DNA of 64,000 nt from an uncultured Anaerolineae bacterium. Its GTDB lineage: Bacteria > Chloroflexota > Anaerolineae > Aggregatilineales > Phototrophicaceae. Shown piece by piece: positions 42,913-51,664 of the stretch. Each line of letters opens with the position of its first letter. Within the stretch, counting starts at the first letter, position 1. The stretch spans positions 248,001 to 312,000 of the forward strand of contig CALKJO010000002.1 in NCBI GenBank assembly GCA_937995825.1, read 5' to 3'. The notes under the pieces are model-generated. The model searched no databases. It saw only the letters and a list, made by a program, of their open reading frames with translations, and was not told where the DNA came from. The position numbers and the translations under genes were made by a program.

Positions 42913-44310
42913 TTACTGCGCCTGCACGGGCAACCCGGCGTCCTGCCAGGCGTCGATCCCGCCGCGCAGATTGATGACATCGCTCAGTCCGGCGCGTTGA
43001 AGGATGCTGGCGGCAATCAGCGAGCGCGTCCCACCCGCGCACTGGACGATGATCGGCGTTCTCATCGGCAGTTCATCCAGATGCGCCATCAGATAGCCGT
43101 AGTGCAGATGGCGCGATCTGGCGATCTGCGCTTCGCGGCGCTCGCTGGCTGCGCGCACATCCAGCAGCAGCGCGCCGTCCTCGTCCAGCAGCCGCTTTGC
43201 CTCATCAGGCGCGATCTGCGCCACCGTCACCAGGTCACCGCCGATGTCGGACGGCGCGCACCAGCCCGCGACCTGATCGACGCCAACCGAGCGCAGCGCC
43301 GTCACCAGCTCCGGCACGGCGTCCTCATCTGCGATCAGATAGACCGGCTGATCATCCGGGATCAGCCAGCCGGCATAGCCTGCAAAGCCGGACTCAGGCG
43401 GGATGTGCAGCGCGCCCAGCAGATGCCCGGCGGCGAACTGATCGGCGGGGCGGGCATCGATCACCCAGCCGCCCGTCCGCCCCACCTCCTCGACGACGCT
43501 CCCCTCGACGCGCTCCGGCGCGGGCAGCGTCTCCAGCAGAGCCGGACCCTGCTTGTTCATGCGCTTCATGCGGGCGAAGTAATGCGGCGTCTCCGGCTGA
43601 CCATCGAGCAGCCAGGCGACAAAAGCCGCTTCATCCGTGAGCTGGAAAGCCGGATTGAACAGCTTCTCATACCCCAGTGTGGATGACGGAACCGCGCCAA
43701 GCGCCTTGCCACAGGCGCTCCCCGCGCCGTGACCGGGCAGGACTTGCAGATAGTCGGGCATGGCGCGCAGCTTTTGGATGCTGCGGAACTGATCGCGCGC
43801 GCCGGCTTCTTTCGTCCCGATCATGCCCGCCGCTGTCTCCAGCAGATCGGGGCGTCCGATGTCGCCCACAAACAGACAGTCGCCAGTGATCAAGCCCATC
43901 GGCTGCGCCGCGCCCGCTGTGTCTGTCCAGGAGAAGATCAGGTGTTCGGGCGTGTGACCGGGCGTGTGGATCGCCTGGATCAGGACGCGCCCGACTGCGA
44001 TGATGTCCTGATCGCGCAGCAGGATCGTATCGGCGTCGGCGTAGGCATACTGCCAGTCTGCGCCGCCTTCGGCGCTCAGGTAGAGCTGCGCGCCAGCTGC
44101 CGCCGCCAGTTCGCGCGCGCCGCTGACAAAGTCGGCGTGGATGTGGGTCTCAGTGACATGCGCGATACGCAGCCCCTCGCGCTGAGCCGCCGCCAGATAC
44201 GGCGCAATATCGCGAGCTGGATCGATCACGATGGCTTCCTTATATGCCTGGCAGCCGATCAGGTAGGACGCCTGCGCCAGCGCGGGATCATAGAAGTATC
44301 TCAAGAGCAT
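42913..44310 (-). CDS. MBL-fold hydrolase with two rhodanese domains (persulfide dioxygenase-like)
   Basis: 465 residues. The MBL domain (1-230) has the metal motif ETHIHADFVSG, then HTPGHTPEHLIF and GDCLFVGDIGRPDL, and a C-terminal LPGHGAGSACGK, which match ETHE1/BlhA-type sulfur dioxygenases. The first rhodanese domain (about 255-350) lacks the active cysteine (YLIADED); the second has CAGGTRS and should be active. It would handle glutathione- or protein-bound persulfide from sulfide oxidation, in keeping with a phototroph that meets sulfide. Eleven bases separate it from pepF. Confidence 0.85.
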   Translation of the reverse strand: MLLRYFYDPALAQASYLIGCQAYKEAIVIDPARDIAPYLAAAQREGLRIAHVTETHIHADFVSGARELAAAAGAQLYLSAEGGADWQYAYADADTILLRDQDIIAVGRVLIQAIHTPGHTPEHLIFSWTDTAGAAQPMGLITGDCLFVGDIGRPDLLETAAGMIGTKEAGARDQFRSIQKLRAMPDYLQVLPGHGAGSACGKALGAVPSSTLGYEKLFNPAFQLTDEAAFVAWLLDGQPETPHYFARMKRMNKQGPALLETLPAPERVEGSVVEEVGRTGGWVIDARPADQFAAGHLLGALHIPPESGFAGYAGWLIPDDQPVYLIADEDAVPELVTALRSVGVDQVAGWCAPSDIGGDLVTVAQIAPDEAKRLLDEDGALLLDVRAASERREAQIARSRHLHYGYLMAHLDELPMRTPIIVQCAGGTRSLIAASILQRAGLSDVINLRGGIDAWQDAGLPVQAQ

Positions 44311-44321
44311 GCGTTCACCCC

Positions 44322-46151
44322 TCAGTAGACATCGGTCAGTTCCGCCAGCTTATCGACGTACTTTGCCAGCGTGGCAAAGGTCTCTTCGACCGCCGTCGGC
44401 GTCGTCATGTCTACGCCCGCCTCCTTGAGCGCATCGACCGGATAGCGCGAGCTGCCGCTGCTCAAAAAGGCAAGGTAGCGCTCCGCCGCCGCCTCATCGC
44501 CCGCTAGGATCGGCGCCGCCAGCGCGTGCGCGGCGGAGATTCCGGTCGCGTATTGAAATACGTAGTAATTCATGTAGAGATGCCCAAAGGTCGCCCAGGT
44601 CATGCCGATGCGCCGGCGCGTGGGGGCGTCCATCGCCATTTCGCCGCCATAGCCCTCTTCGAGCAAGTCTGCCATCAGCGCGATCATGTCGTCGGCGGTC
44701 ACGCCTTTGCCGGCTTCGATGCGCTCATGGATTTCGAGTTCAAAGCGCGCCAGCGTCGGCATCTGAAAGAAGTAGCGGTGGAAATTGTCCATCGCTTCTT
44801 CGATCAGCGCGATCTGGAACTGCGTATCATCGGCTTTTTCCTTCATCAGATAAGCGCGCGTCAGCGCCTGGTTGAAGTTAGACGCGACCTCGGCGACGAA
44901 CATGCTGTAGCTGCCATAGATATAGGGCTGCGTCTTCCAGGTCAGATACGAGTGCATCGAATGTCCGAGTTCGTGCGCCAATGTGCTGACATCGCCGAGC
45001 GTGTTGTTGTAGCTCATCATGATGAACGGATGCGTGCCATACGCGCCATAGCTGAACGCGCCCTGGCGCTTGCCTTTCGTCGGATAGACATCGACCCAGC
45101 GCTCTTCCAGACAGCCGCGCCGGATCGCTTTGCTGTACTCCTTGCCGAGCAGCTTCATCGCCTCGCTGATCCACTCGACCGCCTGCTTATACGGCACGAC
45201 CGGCTGCTTTTTGGCGATCGGCGCCCACACGTCATACGGCGCGAGCGTATCGAGTTCGAGCGCGCGCCGCCGAATCGCCCAATAGCGATGCCAGGTCGGA
45301 AGATTCTTCTTGAAGGTGTCGATCAGACTGCGGTAGACGCGCTCCGGGATGTTGGACTCGTGGAGCGCGGCTTTGAGCGACGACTCGTGCCGCCGGACGC
45401 GAGAGAGGAAAATATCGCGCTTGAATGCCAGCGCCAGATTCGCCGCCAGCGTGTTTTTGTGCTGGACATAGCCGTCATGATAGCGTTCCCACGCCGTCCG
45501 GCGCAGTTCGCGGTCAGGATGGTTCAGCAGCGTCTCATAGTTGGTCTGGGTGATCTCGATCACCCTGCCGTTCATGCCCCCCGCCGGCACGAACACCATG
45601 TCCGCGTTGGTCAGCTCAGAATTGACCATCTCAATCGACAGCATCATGTCCATCGCCAGCCCGACCGTCTCCTCGACTTCGGCGGAGCGGATGTGCGCGG
45701 CGCGGCGGAACAGATTATCCAAGTAGTGCTGATAGACGCGCAGCTTTTTCTCTTTGCTCAGCCAGTCATCGAGCGTCTCGCGCGGGATCGTCAGCAGTTC
45801 CGGCTCAAAGAAGGCGGCAGCCGCCTGGAACTTGGCGATCAGCGTCCCCGCTTGGCTGCTCATGGCGGCGGCTTCAGCGTCGTTGGCGTTGCATTCGCGC
45901 AGCATGAAGGCATAGAACGACACGATATCGACGCGCCGCTGCAGATTGAGCGCGTGATCGAACCACTCCAGCAGCGTCTCCGGGCTTTCGGCGATGCGTC
46001 CCCGATAGGCGCTCAGCATTGGCAGCAGCTCGATCAGGGCGTTGTATTCCTTCGTCCACGCAGCGCGATCCTTGAAGAGGCTCTCGGCATTCCAGGTGTA
46101 TTCCACCGCTGGCGCGCTGCGGGAGGGCGCATTCGCAGGGGTTGCAGGCAT
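44322..46151 (-). CDS. pepF: Oligoendopeptidase F (M3 family)
   Basis: 609 residues, full length. Zinc motif HELGHSMHSY with the third ligand glutamate in FVAEVASNFNQ about 25 residues on. Also KGKRQGAFSYGAYGTHPFIM and a C-terminal FLSSGSSRYPVDALKEAGVD, both typical of PepF. It degrades peptides of roughly 7-17 residues in the cytoplasm. GGGAGG is upstream of the ATG, and a TACAAT element on the minus strand (46206-46211) may be its -10 box. Confidence 0.9.
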   Translation of the reverse strand: MPATPANAPSRSAPAVEYTWNAESLFKDRAAWTKEYNALIELLPMLSAYRGRIAESPETLLEWFDHALNLQRRVDIVSFYAFMLRECNANDAEAAAMSSQAGTLIAKFQAAAAFFEPELLTIPRETLDDWLSKEKKLRVYQHYLDNLFRRAAHIRSAEVEETVGLAMDMMLSIEMVNSELTNADMVFVPAGGMNGRVIEITQTNYETLLNHPDRELRRTAWERYHDGYVQHKNTLAANLALAFKRDIFLSRVRRHESSLKAALHESNIPERVYRSLIDTFKKNLPTWHRYWAIRRRALELDTLAPYDVWAPIAKKQPVVPYKQAVEWISEAMKLLGKEYSKAIRRGCLEERWVDVYPTKGKRQGAFSYGAYGTHPFIMMSYNNTLGDVSTLAHELGHSMHSYLTWKTQPYIYGSYSMFVAEVASNFNQALTRAYLMKEKADDTQFQIALIEEAMDNFHRYFFQMPTLARFELEIHERIEAGKGVTADDMIALMADLLEEGYGGEMAMDAPTRRRIGMTWATFGHLYMNYYVFQYATGISAAHALAAPILAGDEAAAERYLAFLSSGSSRYPVDALKEAGVDMTTPTAVEETFATLAKYVDKLAELTDVY

Positions 46152-46398
46152 CGTTTTTCCATCCTCCCGTTTCTGGCTGGGGCTTGTGTCCTTATCTTAG
46201 GTCACATTGTACTATCTGGCGGGGAGGATTTGCTATCTGGAAACCATGTTCTATCGTCAGATGTAATGGATTCTTAAATCCGTTTTTCACATAGGTTTAA
46301 TTGTTTTGTAAACCAAGGCAGACCAATTTATAGCAACTTATTGACAAGCCGCGCCACTAATGCTACTCTCATAAAAGAAGAGACTCTTACGAAGGGTA

Positions 46399-46434
46399 CT
46401 ACCGAAGCCCTTTCTGGAGAAAGAAGGTCGGTAG
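46399..46434 (+). promoter_or_regulatory. Stem-loop that would cover a ribosome site
   Basis: CTACCGA (46399-46405) pairs with TCGGTAG (46428-46434), with an internal pairing of CTTTCT and AGAAAG inside. The AGAAAGAAGG ribosome site of the small frame at 46436 lies in the 3' half of this structure and would be hidden when it folds. Confidence 0.4.
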
Positions 46435-46435
46435 C

Positions 46436-46573
46436 ATGAAAAAAATTCTTTTGGGTAGTAGAGGCGGCGTTGAGCGAAAATCGATTTGGTGCGATAGACG
46501 GGCTTCGTGCCTGCCCAGCGGATCGCTTTCACCCTGCGTTTCAGTGTCTTCCAGCGTCACCGTCTTACCGTAA
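46436..46573 (+). CDS. Possible leader peptide or small protein
   Basis: 45 residues beginning MKKILLGSRGGVERKSIW, four cysteines, serine-rich end. Excellent ribosome site (GAAGG at 46423-46427, eight-base spacing). It has no known homologue that I recall. Its start lies behind a stem-loop, and it is well upstream of the actF promoter, so it may be on its own transcript or a chance frame. Confidence 0.3.
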   Translation: MKKILLGSRGGVERKSIWCDRRASCLPSGSLSPCVSVSSSVTVLP

Positions 46574-46659
46574 TCTCCACATGGTCTACTGGAAATCCTT
46601 CACTCGATCTTCCGTGATGTAGTTGGTAGCTGAAGTGAGCCTGACGTCCCTGCTGCTCA

Positions 46660-46687
46660 TTGACTGTACCTGACGTTGGGATAGGTT
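46660..46687 (+). promoter_or_regulatory. Candidate promoter of the ACIII-puf operon
   Basis: TTGACT at 46660-46665 and TAGGTT at 46682-46687, 16-base spacer, 43 bases before the actF ATG. The -10 box is weak. Confidence 0.35.
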
Positions 46688-46729
46688 TTTTAGCTGTTCT
46701 AGGTTCCAATCAACCATAAAGAGTGGCGT

Positions 46730-47917
46730 ATGCAGCAATCACAGTCTAACTCGATAAGCCTCAGTTCTGTCCAGATCGGCGCGATTGCCGTTGCCGTGAT
46801 CGGTCTGATCCTCGGATTGATCGGCGCGACCAGCGATGCCGATCACTTTTTCCAGGTCTATTTCCTCGCATTTCTGTTCTGGCTTCAGATCGCGCTTGGG
46901 TGCCTTGGGGTCGTGCTGCTGCTCAATGTGCTGAGCAGCCCGTGGGGCTTTGCCATTCGGCGCATCGCTGAAGCAGGGGCGCGCACGCTGCCGCTGCTGG
47001 GGGTGCTGTTTCTGCCCATCCTGCTTGGCATGGAGCGCATCTTTCCGTGGGCGAAGGCGGGCGTCGTCGTCGCGGGCAATAAAGGCTTGTTCATGACGCC
47101 GGGTCTGTTCGCGCTTCGCGCCATCATCTATTTCGCTATCTGGATCGCGCTGGCGTATCTGCTGACGATCTGGTCATACAGCCAAGATCGCAGCAGTGAC
47201 CCCGAAGCGATCCGGCGGCGCGCGCATCCGGTCGCAATTGTCGGCATCATCTTGTTCTTCCTGACCACGACCTTTGCCGCCTTCGACTGGATCATGTCGG
47301 TCGAGAAAGGCTGGTTCTCCTCGGTGATCGGCTGGTTGTTTGTGAGTCAGCAGATTTTGAGCGCAATCCCGTTTGCCATTCTGGTGCTGGGGACGCTCTG
47401 GGATCGACCGCCGCTGGCGAAGGTGGCGCGGAAGCAGGTGCTGATCGACTTGGGATCGCTGATGCTGGTCGGCTTGCTGCTTTGGACGTATCTGAGCTAC
47501 ATCCAATACATCGTGATCTGGTCGGGCAACCTGCCCGAGAAGATTCAATGGTACGTGACGCGCAGCGCGGGCGGCTGGGAAGGCTTCGTCATCTTGATGG
47601 CGATCTTCCACGCCATCATCTTCGTGATGCTGATCGTTCCGGGGCTAAAGCAGGTCAAATCGGTCATGCTGGTGATCGCCGGCGCGCTGTTGGTGCTGCG
47701 CTTCATCGAGATGTACTGGCTGATCATGCCGTCGATGAGCGCAAGCTTCGCGCCGCGCTGGTGGGATTTGGCGCTGGTTGCCGCGTTCGGCGGGGCATTT
47801 TGGGCGATGTTCCTGTGGTCGCTCAACAGCAACCCGCTGATCCCGGTCAAACATCCTGAGCTGCCGAAAGCGCTGCGAGAGGCGGATGACGATGCTCAAG
47901 CACAGATCGCGATTTGA
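46730..47917 (+). CDS. actF: Alternative complex III subunit ActF (quinol-binding, NrfD-like)
   Basis: 395 residues with about ten membrane helices. Begins ahead of a helix IGAIAVAVIGLILGLIGATS, then FFQVYFLAFLFWLQIALGCLG, the usual ActF opening, and later VEKGWFSSVIGWLFVSQQIL and QYIVIWSGNLPEKIQWYV, conserved family elements near the proposed quinol site. ACIII oxidises quinol and passes electrons to c-type cytochromes, replacing the bc1 complex. The gene precedes actA, whereas described operons usually place it after actE. The next gene is 109 bases away. Confidence 0.88.
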   Translation: MQQSQSNSISLSSVQIGAIAVAVIGLILGLIGATSDADHFFQVYFLAFLFWLQIALGCLGVVLLLNVLSSPWGFAIRRIAEAGARTLPLLGVLFLPILLGMERIFPWAKAGVVVAGNKGLFMTPGLFALRAIIYFAIWIALAYLLTIWSYSQDRSSDPEAIRRRAHPVAIVGIILFFLTTTFAAFDWIMSVEKGWFSSVIGWLFVSQQILSAIPFAILVLGTLWDRPPLAKVARKQVLIDLGSLMLVGLLLWTYLSYIQYIVIWSGNLPEKIQWYVTRSAGGWEGFVILMAIFHAIIFVMLIVPGLKQVKSVMLVIAGALLVLRFIEMYWLIMPSMSASFAPRWWDLALVAAFGGAFWAMFLWSLNSNPLIPVKHPELPKALREADDDAQAQIAI

Positions 47918-48026
47918 CTTGCATTCGCATATGCTCAGTCGGCTGGGGCAGCGCCGCGCCTGTGCAGGCGGCTGTCCATCGTTCCTTCATCGCTCGTATT
48001 GGCTGATGTAGATTGGTTTTAGACCT

Positions 48027-48686
48027 ATGAAGCAAGCTTTCGGAGCAGGTGCAAACACGTTCGCCAAGCTCAGTCTGCTCGGCGGCGGCTTGTTCACCGT
48101 ACTGATTTTGGGTTTGCTGTTCGTCCTCGACCACTCACCTTATACGCGGGGACCTATCGGGGTCGCAGTGAACCAGCCCGTCCGTTTCAGCCATCAGCTC
48201 CACAGCGGTGTGCTGAATATCGACTGCCGCTACTGCCATATCTCGGCAGAACAGGGTGCTTATGGCGGCATCCCTGACACGCACACCTGCATGAGCTGTC
48301 ACTCGCAGATCGCCACTTACAGCGAACTGCTTGAGCCAGTGCGCACCAGCTACGCAACCGGCGAGTATCTGGTCTGGAATAAGGTGCATAACATCGCCCA
48401 GCACGTCTACTTCAATCACAGCGCGCATGTCAACGCGGGCTTTGCCTGCGAGACCTGCCACGGGCGCGTCGATCAGATGCCGCTGGTCTGGCAGCATCAG
48501 TCGATGACCATGAGCTGGTGTCTAGAGTGCCATCGTGAACCGGAGCGTTTCATCCGCACGTATGATCAGGTCTACACCTTCGGCGAACCTGCGCCGGAAA
48601 ACCAGATCGACGTGGGCTTGCAGCTTGTCGCCGCACAGGGCATTGATGTCTCGCGGTTGAGTAACTGTTCGATCTGCCACCGCTAG
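48027..48686 (+). CDS. actA: Alternative complex III subunit ActA, pentaheme cytochrome c
   Basis: 219 residues. One N-terminal membrane helix (about 16-36) and five heme c sites: CRYCH, CMSCH, CETCH, CLECH and, at the extreme C-terminus, CSICH. The NHSAHV and FSHQLHSG stretches supply distal histidines. In ACIII this subunit collects electrons from ActB and hands them to ActE or a mobile carrier on the periplasmic side. Size, heme number and location fit described ActA proteins. Confidence 0.92.
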   Translation: MKQAFGAGANTFAKLSLLGGGLFTVLILGLLFVLDHSPYTRGPIGVAVNQPVRFSHQLHSGVLNIDCRYCHISAEQGAYGGIPDTHTCMSCHSQIATYSELLEPVRTSYATGEYLVWNKVHNIAQHVYFNHSAHVNAGFACETCHGRVDQMPLVWQHQSMTMSWCLECHREPERFIRTYDQVYTFGEPAPENQIDVGLQLVAAQGIDVSRLSNCSICHR

Positions 48687-48703
48687 CAAAGGAAGCAGGA
48701 CCT

Positions 48704-51655
48704 ATGCCCAACGAAATGACTCACCATGAACCCCATGCTGAAGACGGACGTCAGTGGCAGCCGATGCAGCTCATGTCTGAGGAAGACGCCTTTGAAGCCC
48801 TCCTCCGGCGCGATCATCCACGCGAAGCGGCGGCAATGCAGATGGCAAAAGTCAATCGACGCGCGTTCCTCAAGATCATGGGCGCATCGCTGGCGCTGAC
48901 CGGCTTTGGCGCTGTCGGCTGTGTGCCGCGCCGGACGGATGAGCAGATCATCCCCTATGTCCGTCAGCCGGAGGAACTGATCCCCGGTCGTCCGCTCTAC
49001 TTTGCCTCATCGATGGTGCTGGGCGGCTTTGCCACCGGAATTCTCATCGAAACTCATGAAGGTCGCCCGACCCGCGTCGAAGGCAACCCGAATCACCCCG
49101 CGTCGCTCGGCGGCAGCAACGCGATGGTGCAGGCGTCGGTGCTGGAGCTGTATAACCCACTGCGCCGAGTCGGCGTTCTCAATAACAATGCCGCCAGCAG
49201 TCTGGAAAACTTCACCCAGGCGCTTCAGCGCGCGCTGCAAAGCCGCAATGCGGCGGGGCTGCGCCTCCTGACCGAAACCGTGACCTCGCCCACGCTGGCA
49301 GCGCAGATCAAGGCGCTGTTGGAGGCGTATCCAGGCGCGCAGTGGGTGCAGTATGAGCCGGTCTCACGCGACAATGTGATTGACGGGTCGCTTCTAGCGT
49401 TCGGCGAGGTCGTCAACACGGTTTACCACTTCGATCAGGCGGAGGTGGTCGTCTCGCTGGACGCGGATTTCATGGCGTCGATGCCGGGCAGCGTGCGCTA
49501 TGCGCATGATTTCGCCAGCCGCCGCAAAGTCCGCGCCGACAGCGCGAGCATGAATCGGCTGTTCATGGTTGAAAGCACGCCGACGATCACCGGCAGTGCG
49601 GCGGATCACCGCCTGGCGCTGCGTCCATCGCAGGTCGAGACGTTCGCGCGGGCGCTGGCAGCGGCGCTCGGCGTGCCGGTCGAGGTTCCGACGGCGCGCC
49701 CGTGGCCATCCGCCTGGTTCGACGCCGTCGTCGCCAATCTGCGCGCGGCGGGTTCAAGCATCGTGATCGCGGGCAATGAGCAGCCGCCGGCGGTTCACGC
49801 GCTGGCGCACGCGATCAACGCGGCGCTCGGCAACGTCGGCACGAGCGTGGTCTACACCGCGCCGGTCGAAGCCAATCCAGTCAATCAGCGCGCGGCACTG
49901 GCTGAGCTCGTGGCGGACATGGAGGCGGGGCGCGTCGAGACGCTGATCATGATCGGCGGCGACCCGGTCTACAATGCGCCAGCCGATATCCCATTCGGCG
50001 CGGCGCTCAGCAACGTGCCGTTCACTGCCCATCTGTCGTACTACAACAACGACACGTCGGCGCGCAGCGCCTGGTTCATCCCGCAGACGCACTACATCGA
50101 GGAATGGAGCGACGCGCGCGCCTATGACGGCACAGCCAGCATCGTCCAGCCGCCGATTGGCCCGCTCTATGATACAGTGGTCTCGGCGCACGAGCTGCTG
50201 GCGCTGCTGACCGGCGATACGCGCTCCGGCTACAACATCGTCCGCGAATACTGGCAGTCGCAGTATCAGGGCGGCGATTTCGACCGCTTCTGGCGGCGCG
50301 CCCTGCATGACGGCGTCGTCCCGGACAGCGCTCTGCCCCCCGTCTCGCCGACGCTGGTCAGCGATCTAAACGCAGCGCTTGGCGCGCCCACCGCAGCGCC
50401 AGGCGGGCTGGAGCTGGTCTTCCGCCCCGACCCGAATATCTGGGATGGGCGCTTCGTCGGCAATGCCTGGCTGCAAGAGCTGCCCAAGCCGCTGACCAAG
50501 ATCACCTGGGACAATGCCGCGCTGGTGAGCGCTGCAACCGCGCGCCAGTTGGGGCTGCGCAATGAAACGCTGGTGCGCCTGACCTATCAGGGGCGCGAGA
50601 TGGAAGTCCCCGTCTGGATCACGCGCGGACAGCCGGATGATGTGATCACCGTCAGCCTCGGCTATGGGCGCGGACTGGGCGCAGATGTGGACGCCGGGCG
50701 CAGCTTCAACGCCTACGCCATCCGCACGTCGGCAGCGCCCTGGTTCGTCAGCGGCGTCACCGCCACTGCGACGACCATCCGCTATCCGCTGGCGACCGTG
50801 CGCGCCAATATGGAGACAGAGAACACCGAGCATGTCCATCTGCTGTCGCTGGCGGAGTTCCAGGCGAACCCCGATCTCTACCTGGCGCACACGCCGGAGA
50901 ATTCGGCGTATCCGCCGTTCGCATACGACAGCTATTCATGGGGCATGTCGATCGATATGACCTCGTGCATCGGCTGCAACGCCTGCATCATTGGCTGCCA
51001 GACCGAGAACAATATCCCCGTCGTCGGCAAGGATGCAGTGCGGCGCGCGCGCGAGATGCACTGGCTGCGCGTGGATCGCTACTACGTCGAGGATGCCAGC
51101 GGGAGCGAACGGACGGTTTTCCAGCCGCTGCCATGTATGCACTGCGAACAAGCGCCGTGCGAGCCGGTCTGCCCAGTGACCGCAACGGTTCACGACTCGG
51201 AAGGTCTGAACACGATGATCTACAACCGCTGCGTCGGCACGCGCTATTGTTCAGCCAACTGCCCGTACAGTGTCCGCCGCTTCAACTATCTGACCTACAA
51301 CACGGACGAGCCGCTCAATGCCGAATGGCGCAACCCTGATGTGACCGTGCGCATTGAAGGTGTGATGGAGAAATGCACCTACTGCGTGCAGCGCATCTCC
51401 GAAGCGCGTATCAATGCCAAGAACGAAGGACGCCCGATCATGGATGGCGAAGTCACGCCCGCCTGCGCGGCTGCCTGCCCGACCAAAGCGATTGTGTTCG
51501 GCAATCTGAACGATCCGGCGGCGCAGGTGGTGGCGCTGAAGGCGCAGCCGCATGATTATGGTGTGCTGGCGGAACTCAACACCCGACCGCGCACCACCTA
51601 TCTCGCTCGTATTGTCAATCCCGATGAGTCGCTGCGTGGAACAGCAGGTGAGTAA
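48704..51655 (+). CDS. actB: Alternative complex III subunit ActB, iron-sulfur protein with Mo-protein-like domain
   Basis: 983 residues. A Tat-like N-terminus (NRRAFLKIMGASLALTGFGAVGC) may end in a lipidated cysteine. The large middle part resembles the molybdopterin oxidoreductase fold (FFGAALSN-like stretches, ASLGGSNAMVQASVLELYNP) but carries no molybdopterin ligand, as in other ActB proteins. The C-terminal third is ferredoxin-like with CIGCNACIIGCQTEN, CMHCEQAPCEPVCPV, CVGTRYCSANCPY and CTYCVQRI...CAAACPTKAI: three 4Fe-4S and one 3Fe-4S cluster are expected. AGGAAGCAGG serves the ATG. Confidence 0.92.
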   Translation: MPNEMTHHEPHAEDGRQWQPMQLMSEEDAFEALLRRDHPREAAAMQMAKVNRRAFLKIMGASLALTGFGAVGCVPRRTDEQIIPYVRQPEELIPGRPLYFASSMVLGGFATGILIETHEGRPTRVEGNPNHPASLGGSNAMVQASVLELYNPLRRVGVLNNNAASSLENFTQALQRALQSRNAAGLRLLTETVTSPTLAAQIKALLEAYPGAQWVQYEPVSRDNVIDGSLLAFGEVVNTVYHFDQAEVVVSLDADFMASMPGSVRYAHDFASRRKVRADSASMNRLFMVESTPTITGSAADHRLALRPSQVETFARALAAALGVPVEVPTARPWPSAWFDAVVANLRAAGSSIVIAGNEQPPAVHALAHAINAALGNVGTSVVYTAPVEANPVNQRAALAELVADMEAGRVETLIMIGGDPVYNAPADIPFGAALSNVPFTAHLSYYNNDTSARSAWFIPQTHYIEEWSDARAYDGTASIVQPPIGPLYDTVVSAHELLALLTGDTRSGYNIVREYWQSQYQGGDFDRFWRRALHDGVVPDSALPPVSPTLVSDLNAALGAPTAAPGGLELVFRPDPNIWDGRFVGNAWLQELPKPLTKITWDNAALVSAATARQLGLRNETLVRLTYQGREMEVPVWITRGQPDDVITVSLGYGRGLGADVDAGRSFNAYAIRTSAAPWFVSGVTATATTIRYPLATVRANMETENTEHVHLLSLAEFQANPDLYLAHTPENSAYPPFAYDSYSWGMSIDMTSCIGCNACIIGCQTENNIPVVGKDAVRRAREMHWLRVDRYYVEDASGSERTVFQPLPCMHCEQAPCEPVCPVTATVHDSEGLNTMIYNRCVGTRYCSANCPYSVRRFNYLTYNTDEPLNAEWRNPDVTVRIEGVMEKCTYCVQRISEARINAKNEGRPIMDGEVTPACAAACPTKAIVFGNLNDPAAQVVALKAQPHDYGVLAELNTRPRTTYLARIVNPDESLRGTAGE

Positions 51656-51664
51656 GGAAGAACT

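Larger units (their letters stand above)
46152..46729. other. Long intergenic region upstream of the ACIII operon
   Basis: 578 bases between divergent pepF and actF. It is visibly richer in A and T than its surroundings. It holds the pepF leader, a nested stem-loop at 46399-46434, a short frame at 46436 and the putative operon promoter near 46660. I see no transposase, tRNA or other known RNA. Confidence 0.7.

Noticed and set aside
41610-42974. Long plus-strand open frame opposite the VWA gene
   Set aside because: Antisense shadow of the CoxE-like gene, with the same unnatural composition.
44526-46277. Long plus-strand open frame opposite pepF
   Set aside because: It lies entirely antisense to a complete peptidase with zinc motif. 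GC-rich codon bias leaves such frames open; its translation is rich in Arg, His and Gln with no motif.
46338-46532. Minus-strand frame of 64 codons in the pepF-actF gap
   Set aside because: No ribosome site, no known motif, and it conflicts with the stem-loop and better-placed small frame on the other strand.
46702-46715. GGTTCCAATCAACC, resembling a tRNA T-arm
   Set aside because: No matching acceptor, D or anticodon arms around it.
46152-46729. Remnant of an insertion sequence in the A/T-rich gap
   Set aside because: No terminal inverted repeats, target duplication or transposase fragment could be found.
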